Source: a virus. From it: 32,487 nucleotides of DNA. The notes below the pieces were generated by a model that had not been told where the DNA came from, searched no databases, and saw nothing but the letters and a program-made list of their open reading frames with translations. Each line of letters starts with the position of its first letter. The stretch's first letter is position 1. A program made the position numbers and the translations under genes. The stretch lies in the IMG/VR virus record IMGVR_UViG_3300028840_003855, positions 1 to 32,487 of that record; one strand, given 5' to 3'. Positions 20,617 through 29,037 of this stretch are shown here, piece by piece.

Positions 20617-23466
20617 ATGGCTGATAAACTACCAGGAGTAAAATTTAATTACCCTGATGGAGGCCTTAATGTCCAGAGGCCTGCAGACACCGGCGCAAGT
20701 GTTCTTGTAGTAGGTAGTGCTGAGGACGGCCCCAAGAATGAGGCAGTTCCAGTGCATTCCCTTGAGAGGCTCAGTGATATCTTTGGTCGCTTTGGGGAAG
20801 GAAGTCTTGTAAGGGGCGCCTATGAAGTGTGGGGCGCTACTACTGAGACTGTGGACGTTAGGGCTATGAGGATTGGGAATGGTGCCAGGGCTAGCCTGGG
20901 TATCAGGGAAAAGGATGGCGCCTATACCAGGGACTTTACCAGTAATGCATCAGGTATTGCGGATGCAACCTATGCAGTATCAGGTGAGGCCACTATGATA
21001 GATGCTCTAACCCTTACTGCCAAGTATGAGGGTAGTAGATACAATGAATTCACAATGAGGGTTGGGGTAGATAGAAATGCCAGTAGCTCTAACTACGGCA
21101 GGACTTGTGCCATAGTTTACAATCCCTTCACCGGGGTAGAGTCCACTTACAGCTTTGACTATTTCAACACAGATAACACCGCTGTTGATGTGAGGAATGT
21201 TAATGAGCTGGTGGATGCTATTAATGCAGACACTAACCTTAACCCCTATATAAGTGCATCTACTACTGATATGAAGGCGCAATATGAGGTAACTCTGAGT
21301 GGTACTATAGGTGGGGCATATGTTGTCCCCTCATCCGGCGCATTTCCATATAATGAAGCAGCTGGAGTAGTTGGCGCATCAGGACAGGGGTACTACCAGG
21401 ATGATATGGTGAGGGATGTTACTGGTCCGTGTATGAGTCTCATAGGAGGTCCAGCAGTACAGACTCAGTGGAATAGTGACGGTACCCTGAAGAAGACTAC
21501 CATCTACCTGCATCATATCACTACCTTTGGTGATAATAACAGTGATGGTATTCCGGATACTATAATAGCCCCTGATCCCCTCTACGGGGAGGGTTCTGTA
21601 ATTAAGGTAGGCCCCATTGGAATGACCTGGAGCCAGAATATAGCTACTGCAGGTAACCAGGTAATATCCCTGAATAAGGTCTATGAGGTAGCCCTGGCCT
21701 CTGGGGAGATACTGGAGACAGCGGGGAAGGACTTTGCAACTTTTGATAGCACTCCCATTAACAGAAATGAGAGCCAGTCTGCTGGCTCTGTAGTAGGGAG
21801 TACTATAATAAATGCAGAGGGAGTTGGGCGGAATACTTCACAGTATAGGCAATACGTAACCCAGGGTTATGTAGGTACCTCAAGTGATGGGACTACAAGT
21901 GTATTCAACTTTGTAGCCAGGTTGGAGCCCGACCTTAGTGTCTACAGGAATGGGGTTGGCACTGGTGTGGTAGTATCTCCACCGGATGCCGATCATGATA
22001 CATGGCCAGGGAAGCTACTAAGATGTAGAGTCTACGAGACTACAGCAGGAGTTACAACTGAGACAAGGAGGCCAGCCACCTTAGCGTGGTGGGATGGTAC
22101 TGGTACCATTACCTACACTAGTGCCGATAACCTCCCTGCAGCCGGCACTATAATTACAATAGACTACAGTACGGTGGCAGGAACCTTGACTGAGTATGAT
22201 ACAAGGACTGCGGTGGAGGCCACCAGGGGATCCACCAATGACTTTGAAAACTACTTTGTCACTGGTAATGAGGTCTACTTTGGAGGCCCTCATGATACTG
22301 ACATATCGGTCACCTATGAGTATAAGAGGGACTATGGTATCCCTGGGGATGTCTCTGTCACGAACCATAATGTAGGTAAGATAGAGTTCACTAACCCCAA
22401 TAAGCAGCCGGGGCTGAGGAACCCATTGGGAACCAGGATAGGCCTTGACTATTCCTATAGACCGGAGTGGATCCAGCCCAGTGGGACAGAGTCCCTTGCT
22501 GGGGGATCTAATGGCACCGATATGACTACCAGTGAGTTGAAGACAGCCCTTAAGGAAGGATATGAGGCACTGGAGAACTATGATGTTGACATTATAGTTC
22601 CTATGGATGCCCACCTTGACTCCTACGTGGAGGACTATAGTGATGAAACTGGCATACTGGAGTACCAGAATGCCGGCTTCCACACCCAACTGGGGGATCT
22701 CCTCACTATTCTTGCTGATAATGTGGGAGACACCATAGGAGTAATAGGGGTGGAGCCTTCTAGCAGCAACAGCCTTACTGACGTTAATACCTGGGTGAAG
22801 CGGCTAACTGTGCCAAATAGTAATGACAAGCTGAGGGGTGCCAACTTCATGCCTGTATTTGCCAATAAGTACGTGCAGGTAGTGGCGGCGGAAGTGGCCA
22901 TGAGTGCAGCCAAACTGGGTGCAACCACTGTGGACTACTACAGTGATGGAGCTACCACCTATGCAGGCCTTATCAGTTCTCTGCCGGCAGCTACTGCGAC
23001 TACCAATAAGTACATAGGCAGGAGCCTGATAGCCCTGAAGCATAGACTCAGCAGGAAGCAGCTAGAGGACTTAATTGACATGAGGTATGTGCCCTTCAAG
23101 ATAAGTCCAGCTATTGGTCCGGTAGTGGTTAAGGACGTTACCGCAGCTACCCCTGGCTCGGACTATGATAGGTTGACTACCCTCAGGATAGTAAAGATGG
23201 TAGCAGACCTGGTCCGGGCGGTGGCTGAACCTTTCATAGGCAATCCTAATACTATAGAGAGAAGGAATGCTCTTGGAACTGCTATTAACAATGTCCTTAG
23301 TAGCCTAACCAGGGGAGAGAGCCAGGCCCTCAGGGGATATAACTATGAGATCAATAGTAGCCCCACAGATCAGAGGCTTGGTAATGTCTATGTAGATCTG
23401 GACCTGGTGCCAGTCTTCTGTATTGACATCATTCATGTTACAGTCCGACTAAGGAATGCACTATAG
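20617..23466 (+). CDS. Tail sheath protein (contractile tail)
   Basis: 949 residues, ATG after a long AGAGAGAGGAGGT. The N-terminus (LPGVKFNYPDGGLNVQ, then GASVLVVGSAEDGP) and the C-terminus (LRIVKMVADLVRAVAEPFIG, then YEINSSPTDQRLGNVYVDLD and a closing FCIDIIHVTVRLR) fit the phage sheath family. A subtilisin-like middle domain around residues 640-800 contains YDVDIIVPMDAHLDSY. It is larger than common sheaths, with inserted beta-rich domains between about 110 and 600. One contains DNNSDGIPD near residue 306, a thrombospondin-type calcium-loop pattern. This gene identifies the phage as myovirus-like. Confidence 0.88.
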   Translation: MADKLPGVKFNYPDGGLNVQRPADTGASVLVVGSAEDGPKNEAVPVHSLERLSDIFGRFGEGSLVRGAYEVWGATTETVDVRAMRIGNGARASLGIREKDGAYTRDFTSNASGIADATYAVSGEATMIDALTLTAKYEGSRYNEFTMRVGVDRNASSSNYGRTCAIVYNPFTGVESTYSFDYFNTDNTAVDVRNVNELVDAINADTNLNPYISASTTDMKAQYEVTLSGTIGGAYVVPSSGAFPYNEAAGVVGASGQGYYQDDMVRDVTGPCMSLIGGPAVQTQWNSDGTLKKTTIYLHHITTFGDNNSDGIPDTIIAPDPLYGEGSVIKVGPIGMTWSQNIATAGNQVISLNKVYEVALASGEILETAGKDFATFDSTPINRNESQSAGSVVGSTIINAEGVGRNTSQYRQYVTQGYVGTSSDGTTSVFNFVARLEPDLSVYRNGVGTGVVVSPPDADHDTWPGKLLRCRVYETTAGVTTETRRPATLAWWDGTGTITYTSADNLPAAGTIITIDYSTVAGTLTEYDTRTAVEATRGSTNDFENYFVTGNEVYFGGPHDTDISVTYEYKRDYGIPGDVSVTNHNVGKIEFTNPNKQPGLRNPLGTRIGLDYSYRPEWIQPSGTESLAGGSNGTDMTTSELKTALKEGYEALENYDVDIIVPMDAHLDSYVEDYSDETGILEYQNAGFHTQLGDLLTILADNVGDTIGVIGVEPSSSNSLTDVNTWVKRLTVPNSNDKLRGANFMPVFANKYVQVVAAEVAMSAAKLGATTVDYYSDGATTYAGLISSLPAATATTNKYIGRSLIALKHRLSRKQLEDLIDMRYVPFKISPAIGPVVVKDVTAATPGSDYDRLTTLRIVKMVADLVRAVAEPFIGNPNTIERRNALGTAINNVLSSLTRGESQALRGYNYEINSSPTDQRLGNVYVDLDLVPVFCIDIIHVTVRLRNAL

Positions 23467-23475
23467 CCAATAGGC

Positions 23476-23505
23476 TTGACACCACACCCATTCCGCCTAT
23501 ATACT
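23476..23505 (+). promoter_or_regulatory. Sigma-70-type promoter upstream of the tube gene
   Basis: A consensus -35 TTGACA (23476-23481) is followed after 18 nt by TATACT (23500-23505); TATATA at 16 nt is an alternative -10. It sits just after the sheath stop and before a terminator hairpin and the tube-like gene. It could give the tube gene its own transcription. Confidence 0.6.
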
Positions 23506-23527
23506 ATAGGTAGATGGGTAATACCTT

Positions 23528-23562
23528 GGAGGATGAGGATAACACCCCCATCCTCCATTTTT
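23528..23562 (+). terminator. Intrinsic terminator in the leader of the tube gene
   Basis: The stem GGAGGATG (23528-23535) pairs with CATCCTCC (23549-23556) and is followed by ATTTTTATA. It ends sheath transcripts, and it also lies downstream of the promoter at 23476, so it may act as an attenuator. The tube ribosome binding site GGGAGGT follows at about 23572. Confidence 0.75.
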
Positions 23563-23589
23563 ATATACGAAGGGAGGTATGAGATAAAT

Positions 23590-23722
23590 ATGGCAACGCA
23601 ATTAGAGACATATACCAGGACCTTCACCTCCTTTAGTGGGGCGGATATCCAGGCTGTCCTGGGTAATGTCCAGATAATGGAGATGCAGGGAGTGAGTTAC
23701 AGTGTAACCAGAGAGAAGGTGT
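23590..23722 (+). other. Tube exon 1
   Basis: 133 nt, MATQLETY through REKV. Without splicing it ends at TAG 23722-23724 after 44 residues. GGGAGGT lies upstream. An ATG further upstream (23476) opens the same frame, but it overlaps the promoter and terminator and is not credible as the start. Confidence 0.75.
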
Positions 23723-26493
23723 AGTCAGTATACCAAGATTACTAGAGGAGATAAGCAATGGGTAAGAGGAAGAAATGGAGGCCATCGGAGATACAGCTAA
23801 TTAAAGATAGCTATGGTGTAGTGCCACTTGCTGATATAGCATCAAGGTTGGGAAGAACTATATCTTCCGTATCTCATAAGATAGCTAAGTTAGGACTTGA
23901 CGATCCAAGACAATGGACACCATTTGAGGATAGGATACTTATAGCCAATTACGAGTACAACCCGGATGTGTGGGGGCTACTTCCTGGCAGGTCAAGAGCC
24001 GCTGTAACCCAGAGAGCAGCTAAGGTGTTCAACCTTTCTAGGAAGTGTGGTAACTATTCCATTAATTGGAGGTTCTTTGATGCCATCAATCATGACTCAG
24101 CATACGTACTGGGCTTTATAGCTGCTGATGGTTGCATTGAGCCAGGGCTAAATAGGCTTAGTATATCTCAGGCAGCTACTGAGGCAGACATTCTCTACTC
24201 TATCAGGGAAGCAATGGGATCCTCTAACCCTATATGCTTCAAGAATGCCAGGAATGAGGCTGCTATCTATATACACAACAGGCATATAGTAGATATACTA
24301 GAGAGCTTGGGTATAGGTAGCAATAAAACCCTTAGGGGTACTTTTCCGGAAATGGAACCAGAATTTGAGCCAGATTTTATTAGAGGTTTATTTGATGGAG
24401 ATGGTAGTATTTACATACCGTCTGACAATAGATCTGGCCGGATTCAGTTTCTTGGCTCTCATAACATGCTTACTCAGCTAAGGTTTAGATTGATTGGTGT
24501 TGGGTGTAGCAGCAGACCTGAGGTAAGGAAAAGGCAGGTTAATACCCATATTCTTTCCTACTCATCAAATGATGATCTTCTTAGGCTGTACAACTACATG
24601 TACAAATACCCAGGTATTATGATCCAACACAAGGCTCAAACTTTTGGGCTAGTAGTCAGAAGTATATTGGATAAGGTGCCTTCACCAGAGGCGGAAGCCC
24701 TGGGAGAATTTACCCAGCTCAAATCAGGGAAACCCCTAAGGGGGCAATCCTGAGGGTAAGGCAGCACAATGTGCTGATCAGCCCGCAGAGACTACACGCT
24801 GGGCCCCACACACGTGGGTGATGGTATAGTCCAATCCTCACAGTAATGTGAGAGTCAGGATATTATCTTGACAAAGCGCCAATATACACTCTTGGATCTG
24901 CCGATCCAAGGTCATTTAGCAGAGGTATTTAATCTTGCCTCTTAATCCTACTCAATTCGGTGGAAGTCCCTATGGATAACACCGAGGCTAAGTTAGCTGA
25001 TAAGCTAAATGCCGTACAGACTGGAGTAGATATGTATAAGTACAATGAAGAGTTACTAAGGGGAGATTCAGAATTCAAGTACTACTTCTTAGGACTCCTG
25101 GCAGCTGACGGGTACGTTAGCAGTAAGTCCAATAGGTTAGAAATAGCCCTCAAGGAAGATGATGTTGCTCTGCTCAGAGTTCTTTCCACTACAATTGCTC
25201 CAGGAAAGCCTCTGAGATATAGGCAGAAGCTAAAGGCATATACGCTTACAGTAGAGAGCAAAGCTATTCATGAGGTTGTGGAACTCTACATGTGTACAGG
25301 CCAAAAGAGCATAAATCTCATTTTCCCATATGGAATACCCGACCAATACATTAACCATTTCATTAGGGGATACTCCGATGGAGATGGAAATGTAGGTGTC
25401 AAGAGGGGACAAAGGAAGCTTAAGACTGGTGAGATGAAATATTACTATGGTCTAAGGTACAGGATACTGGGTACTAGACCATTCCTCCAGGGGCTTCACA
25501 TGAATTTGAGGAGACTGTGTGGATTAAAGCACAATGCTCGCCCTCATAGGAAAGGCACTGAGAATGTATATTATATAGAGTATGGGTTTTCAGCAGCGGA
25601 GAAGGTGCTGGATTTCTTGTATAAGGATGCAACCTATTATCTGTATAGAAAGAGAAGGGTATATGAACATATCAAGAACTCTGATAGCAGCGACCTAGGA
25701 AGGGTCTATGGGACACCAGAAGGCTGCTATAATACGTAGGAAGCTACATTGTAGCTAAGGTATAGTCGAACCACCTAGTAATAGGATGGACTAATGAAGA
25801 GAGGTATAGCCGGGTCCATTGTTTTTACAATCTTTGACAGAAACCCTCTTACTGCACTTAGTAAGGACACCAGGGCAATCTGGTATTACTATGCTAAGAC
25901 AGGAGATCTGAGGGAGCCGGCTAATTATTCTGAGGAAGTGGCAGAGCAGATGCTTGATAGGACTGGCATGCCACTTGGAATAGAGAAGAGGCCACCTATA
26001 TATGATGATCAGGTGTTACCTTTTGATATAACAATTACTGCCCAGAATGAGTATGGGAATGCGGCCGTCAAGAGGATATACGGAGTGGAGATACTCAACT
26101 CTGGAGCAGGTATTAGTGTAGATGATATAGTCAATAAACCAGCTCACTTGTTGACTCTAAATCCTGCTGTATGCTGGAAACCCCTAAAGACATCCAGTAC
26201 CCCCCAGGGTGACAATCTGGTGTATGATACAATGGGCAATCAGCAGGGAAGGGCATCCGGCCCAACTTGGCCGGGGAGTAACCCCCCTCAGAGGCCATAC
26301 GCAGGAAGCCACCTCGGCTAAGATATGGTCCGAACTAATGGGTGACCATTAGCTAACATAATTGGAGAGCCAGGCAACCTTTGTTGCCCGGTCATTGAGC
26401 AACTGGATACCTATAGACGTGAGGGGTGCAAATGACCCCGGCTCCCTCGTATGGAATAGGGAGTTTGAAAGGTTGAATAATCCGGCAGGATAA
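23590..26493 (+). CDS. Tail-tube-like protein, split into four exons by three group I introns
   Basis: Predicted exons: 23590-23722, 24877-24926, 25797-26135, 26365-26493 (651 nt, 216 residues plus TAA). The joined product begins MATQLETYTRTFTSFSGADI and continues through VSYSVTREKV, SPIYTLGSADPRSFSRG, KRGIAGSIVFTIFDR, a GISVDDIVN|ESQATF junction and ARSLSNWIPIDVRG. The pattern FSGADI, SYS.REK, RxIAGSI.FT.FDR recurs in the next gene. Placement directly after the sheath indicates tail tube or a tube-related baseplate protein. Junctions 2 and 3 are firm. The first (REKV|S) is uncertain by a few nt, because homologous segments have one residue rather than two between REK and P. Confidence 0.85.
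23723..24876 (+). ncRNA. Group I intron A of the tube gene (1154 nt, endonuclease gene in the P1 loop)
   Basis: The guide sequence is far from the 5' splice site: GTGCCTTC (24676-24683) pairs with exon GAAGGTGT, so the endonuclease gene lies inside L1. P2 is CCAG(A)GGC GGAA GCCCTGG (24685-24703). P3 is CCCAGC (24713-24718) with GCTGGG (24798-24803). P4 is TCAGG/CCTGA. R is GCAGAGACTA (24785-24794) and S ends in TAGTCC (24827-24832). P8 is CCCAC/GTGGG, P9 is CTCACA GTAA TGTGAG, and a last hairpin is GTCAGGAT/ATCTTGAC. Exon 2 CCAATAT can pair with ATATTGG (24664-24670) as P10. The end is put at G24876, uncertain by about 2 nt. Confidence 0.8.
23758..24753 (+). CDS. LAGLIDADG endonuclease with two N-terminal SANT/Myb-like repeats (tube intron A)
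   Basis: 331 residues, ATG with GAGGAG 7 nt upstream. Residues about 5-48 (WRPSEIQLIKDSYG) and 53-93 (WTPFEDRILIANYEYN) look like two tryptophan-led Myb/SANT-type helical repeats, an unusual N-terminal DNA-binding arrangement for this enzyme class. LAGLIDADG motifs at 116-125 (YVLGFIAADG) and 207-216 (FIRGLFDGDG). The last 25 or so codons (through FTQLKSGKPLRGQS) are read from the P1 guide, P2, P3, P4 and P5 elements, so this gene overlaps the 5' half of the ribozyme core. Confidence 0.88.
   Translation: MGKRKKWRPSEIQLIKDSYGVVPLADIASRLGRTISSVSHKIAKLGLDDPRQWTPFEDRILIANYEYNPDVWGLLPGRSRAAVTQRAAKVFNLSRKCGNYSINWRFFDAINHDSAYVLGFIAADGCIEPGLNRLSISQAATEADILYSIREAMGSSNPICFKNARNEAAIYIHNRHIVDILESLGIGSNKTLRGTFPEMEPEFEPDFIRGLFDGDGSIYIPSDNRSGRIQFLGSHNMLTQLRFRLIGVGCSSRPEVRKRQVNTHILSYSSNDDLLRLYNYMYKYPGIMIQHKAQTFGLVVRSILDKVPSPEAEALGEFTQLKSGKPLRGQS
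24877..24926 (+). other. Tube exon 2 (50 nt)
   Basis: It encodes PIYTLGSADPRSFSRG, a segment missing from the flanking ORFs but expected by comparison with the paralogous gene at 26522. The 3' end is firm: AGAGGT (24921-24926) pairs with GCCTCT (24937-24942), ending in U.G. Confidence 0.82.
24927..25796 (+). ncRNA. Group I intron B of the tube gene (870 nt, endonuclease gene in P8 region)
   Basis: P1 is AGAGGT/GCCTCT. P10 is TCTT (24933-24936) with AAGA at the start of exon 3 (25797-25800). P3 is CTACTC (24948-24953) with GAGTAG (25024-25029). P4 is TCGGTG/CACCGA, P5 is TCC/GGA and P6 is GCTAA/TTAGC. P7 is GACT (near 25020) with AGTC in the S segment GGTATAGTC (25759-25767). The core from P3 to P3' is packed into about 85 nt, and the endonuclease gene fills the P8 side. 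It ends at G25796. Confidence 0.85.
24972..25739 (+). CDS. LAGLIDADG homing endonuclease (tube intron B)
   Basis: 255 residues from ATG 24972; GTG 24960 would add four. LAGLIDADG motifs at 38-47 (YFLGLLAADG) and later FIRGYSDGDG. No extra N-terminal DNA-binding domain is visible. The first 20 or so codons (MDNTEAKLADKLNAVQTGVD) are read from the P5', P4', P6, P7 and P3' elements, so the protein start and the ribozyme core share sequence. The stop lies before the hairpin AGCTAC/GTAGCT that precedes S. Confidence 0.87.
   Translation: MDNTEAKLADKLNAVQTGVDMYKYNEELLRGDSEFKYYFLGLLAADGYVSSKSNRLEIALKEDDVALLRVLSTTIAPGKPLRYRQKLKAYTLTVESKAIHEVVELYMCTGQKSINLIFPYGIPDQYINHFIRGYSDGDGNVGVKRGQRKLKTGEMKYYYGLRYRILGTRPFLQGLHMNLRRLCGLKHNARPHRKGTENVYYIEYGFSAAEKVLDFLYKDATYYLYRKRRVYEHIKNSDSSDLGRVYGTPEGCYNT
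25797..26135 (+). other. Tube exon 3
   Basis: 339 nt from KRGIAGSIVF to ISVDDIVN. The 5' splice site of intron C follows T26135: AGTCAAT (26129-26135) pairs with GTTGACT (26150-26156), seven pairs with a terminal U.G. Unspliced, the frame stays open through most of intron C to 26321, giving a false C-terminus. Confidence 0.85.
26136..26364 (+). ncRNA. Group I intron C of the tube gene (229 nt, ORF-less)
   Basis: P1 is AGTCAAT/GTTGACT. P3 is CCTGC/GCAGG. The P segment TATGCTGGAAACC pairs with the Q segment CAATCAGCAGGG as P4. R is CTCAGAGGCCATA (about 26288) and S is AAGATATGGTCC (about 26320-26331), giving P7 GGCCATA/TATGGTCC. P8 is AGCC/GGCT. P9 is CTAATGG GTGA CCATTAG (26335-26352) with a GNRA loop. 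It ends at G26364. Its P, Q, R and S sequences are close to capsid introns 1 and 2, so it may be an endonuclease-free relative. Confidence 0.87.
26365..26493 (+). other. Tube exon 4
   Basis: 129 nt encoding ESQATFVARSLSNWIPIDVRG through LNNPAG and TAA. The paralogue at 26522 has KTCSFVARDIDMIRP at the same place, which supports the junction. Confidence 0.83.
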
Positions 26494-26521
26494 TACTGTC
26501 AGCTAGGTAGGAGGAGTAGTA

Positions 26522-27835
26522 ATGCTTGACGTACCAAGGCCTGTGCCAAGACTGAGTATTGAGGATGATGTGCCTAAGGATAAGAGGATTGGGGCCACCA
26601 GGATGGAAGTGCCAGGGGTGGTACCGTCTATATCCTCTGTTAGATCACCCAGGCCCATTGACCTACCAGTCCTGGTAACCAGGGGTGCCAGTGTGGTGCC
26701 AATGGGGGGTACCCTTATAGAGAGACCGGTGGAGAACTTGTCTCCTACCATGGGTATACCCAAATCTATCCCAGGCATGGGTCCAAGACTTATAAGCAGG
26801 GAGTGGCATGCCGGCGGCAGCCCCATGGAGATACCAAGTACCAATACTTCCAGGACCTTTAGTGGGGCGGATATAACTGCTGTAGTGCATGTCCTTGGCA
26901 ATAACAACATGTCCAGGCCTGTCATTATAGCCAATGCCTCTACTCTATCCTATTCTATACACAGGGAGAAACACCCGGTAAGGGCCCTGGGCCACACCTA
27001 TCCCAGGGGATATACCAGGGGGTCAAGGACGATAGCAGGGTCTATTATCTTCACTATGTTTGATAGAGAGGTACTGTGGGCCTTAATACAGTCCTACAGC
27101 CACGATACTGAGTGGAATGAGGGGGAATATGAGTATTCCTCCTATAGCCCCCTCATTGACCAGCTTCCCCCCTTTGACTTGACCATTACCTTTGCTAATG
27201 AGTATGGGGCCGTGGCGAATATGGGCATCTATGGGGTGGAGATAGTAGATGAAGGAACAGTAATGAGTATTGATGATCTCCTCGTGGAGAAGACCTGTAG
27301 CTTTGTAGCCAGGGACATAGACATGATCAGGCCATATGGGGATCCTCCATCCTACAGGGCATTTGGCATGGATATCAGCAATGCAGAGGTTACTCCCCAG
27401 ATGGTTGATGACTTTTATAAGTCCTTGGCCTCCAGGAGGAGATCCATTAACAGGTCAGGAGAAATAGGGGGTGAGGACTCTGTATGGAGGTATGACATTC
27501 CATACGACTATGCTATGTTCAAGAGAGAGATGATCCATACTGCTACCAGCCAGTCTTCCCTGGAGCATGGGGCCAAGGTTGTCTATACCAGGAACCAATT
27601 AAGGTGGTATGGGTATGTCACTCTGATGACCAGGGATATATACAGGTTCTTCCCTAATGCTGAGATCTATAAGCTAACAGGGGACTATGAATACAGGGTA
27701 CATGATACGGAGTATGCCCATTATAAGACCTGGGCTGAAATGAATGTGGCTTATGATGCCAATCAAATTCCCCCAAAGTTCCTTATGTCAGTGGAAGGGG
27801 TAGAGGTAAGGAGAAGTGAGGTGGCGCCACTGTGA
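26522..27835 (+). CDS. Tube-like paralogue 2 with long N-terminal extension (437 aa)
   Basis: ATG after TAGGAGGAG. Residues 1-105 are Pro/Ile/Gly/Arg-rich and probably disordered. From about 107 it repeats the tube-gene pattern: SRTFSGADITAVV, SYSIHREKHPV, RTIAGSIIFTMFDR, FDLTITFANEYGAV, IYGVEIVDEG and FVARDIDMI. The last 140 residues are extra. It is uninterrupted by introns although homologous to the split gene. It could be a second tube protein, a tube initiator or a baseplate hub component. Its TGA overlaps the next GTG (GTGA). Confidence 0.8.
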   Translation: MLDVPRPVPRLSIEDDVPKDKRIGATRMEVPGVVPSISSVRSPRPIDLPVLVTRGASVVPMGGTLIERPVENLSPTMGIPKSIPGMGPRLISREWHAGGSPMEIPSTNTSRTFSGADITAVVHVLGNNNMSRPVIIANASTLSYSIHREKHPVRALGHTYPRGYTRGSRTIAGSIIFTMFDREVLWALIQSYSHDTEWNEGEYEYSSYSPLIDQLPPFDLTITFANEYGAVANMGIYGVEIVDEGTVMSIDDLLVEKTCSFVARDIDMIRPYGDPPSYRAFGMDISNAEVTPQMVDDFYKSLASRRRSINRSGEIGGEDSVWRYDIPYDYAMFKREMIHTATSQSSLEHGAKVVYTRNQLRWYGYVTLMTRDIYRFFPNAEIYKLTGDYEYRVHDTEYAHYKTWAEMNVAYDANQIPPKFLMSVEGVEVRRSEVAPL

Positions 27836-29037
27836 ATGTAGCCGAGGCATTGACTGAATTGAGGATCCCCTTTGGAGGGAACAGGGCGGAGTCCCACCTG
27901 GATGGCCTGAGGGGGGGAAAGCTGGCTATTGATGACTACCAGCAGTACTACTTCAGTGGCAATCAATGCAGACTATATTTCAGTGGCATCTATGTGGGGG
28001 AGATAGTCTACGTAGAGTACTCACTGGGAACTAATAAGGCGCCCATCTACTCCTACATGGATCAGTATTACAAGACAGTGGCTAAGGGCAATATCCTGGT
28101 CCAGGGCACCTTCCATGTGAACCTGAGGGAGAAGGGATACCTCTTCAAAGTGAGGGATGAGATGAATGCCCTTAAGACGAGGGATAATGAGAAGAAAGAC
28201 CAATATCTCCCAATAAGGAGTGACCCCAACTACTCTGTCCTCCAGTATGTAGACTCAGCCCGGGGACAGGATAGGGAGAGGCTCTTCAGGAAATACATGG
28301 AAGTCTACTGGGGACAATTGGACCCTAGCATCAAGCCAATGACAGGCAGGAGACCAGACGAGTGGGACCAGGATAAGAATAGCAAGATAGTAGATGGATT
28401 CGATATTGTAATGATATTTGGGGTGCCAATAGCGCCTAACAGCCAGTATACTATCAAGACCATCAATGATGTACATATAGTAGGGGAAGCAGTCAGTGTG
28501 GATGATACTGGCAGGAATACTGTTGAGCAGTATAGCTACTTCGCCAGGGGGATGGATATGACTCCCACTATCTTCTACCCAACTGATGATAGCCATTTGG
28601 AGACATTGAGTCCAGAGAAGGCCCTTGAGCCAGTAGTGCCCGCTGCCACATCTACTGCCAGGGATAACTATCCTCTCGTCCTAAGGAGCCACAGGAGTAT
28701 GTTCCAGCCTGATGGTCTGTGGAGGGCTGAATTTGTACTATCTACCAATAGTGATGCTGTGGTATTTGATGGTACCGGGATGTGGGATCCTCCCATATTA
28801 AAATACAGCACCTCCACTACTACCAGAAATACGCCAAATGTGGGCATTCTTGGTAATAATCAAACCATAATGGAAGTATGGGTATCTAACATTCATCCAG
28901 ATGTAGTCAGGGTTGAGCTAAGGGATATTAAGTTCAGAATTCATGATGTCGGCAAGGCTGATCTGGTATTTACTACCAGCTTCACGCTTGCAGAGAGTAA
29001 ACCAATATCTGGGGATATACCAGATCCGGTCAACTAA
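27832..29037 (+). CDS. Tube-like paralogue 3 (401 aa)
   Basis: GTG start overlapping the preceding TGA by 4 nt, so coupled. It carries a more distant version of the same fold: SGIYVGEIVYVEYSLGTNKA, PIYSYMDQYYKTVAKG and VQGTFHVNLREKGYL, then YTIKTINDVHIVGEAVSVDD and EQYSYFARGMD. The C-terminal 150 residues are beta-rich and extra. With the two genes before it, it forms a run of three tube-fold proteins, probably tube plus tube-initiation or baseplate parts. Confidence 0.75.
   Translation: MNVAEALTELRIPFGGNRAESHLDGLRGGKLAIDDYQQYYFSGNQCRLYFSGIYVGEIVYVEYSLGTNKAPIYSYMDQYYKTVAKGNILVQGTFHVNLREKGYLFKVRDEMNALKTRDNEKKDQYLPIRSDPNYSVLQYVDSARGQDRERLFRKYMEVYWGQLDPSIKPMTGRRPDEWDQDKNSKIVDGFDIVMIFGVPIAPNSQYTIKTINDVHIVGEAVSVDDTGRNTVEQYSYFARGMDMTPTIFYPTDDSHLETLSPEKALEPVVPAATSTARDNYPLVLRSHRSMFQPDGLWRAEFVLSTNSDAVVFDGTGMWDPPILKYSTSTTTRNTPNVGILGNNQTIMEVWVSNIHPDVVRVELRDIKFRIHDVGKADLVFTTSFTLAESKPISGDIPDPVN

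Noticed and set aside
26136-26321. C-terminal extension of the tube ORF reading through intron C
   Set aside because: The frame stays open by chance through most of the intron. The segment encodes P, Q, R and S ribozyme elements, and the paralogous protein continues instead with the exon 4 sequence.
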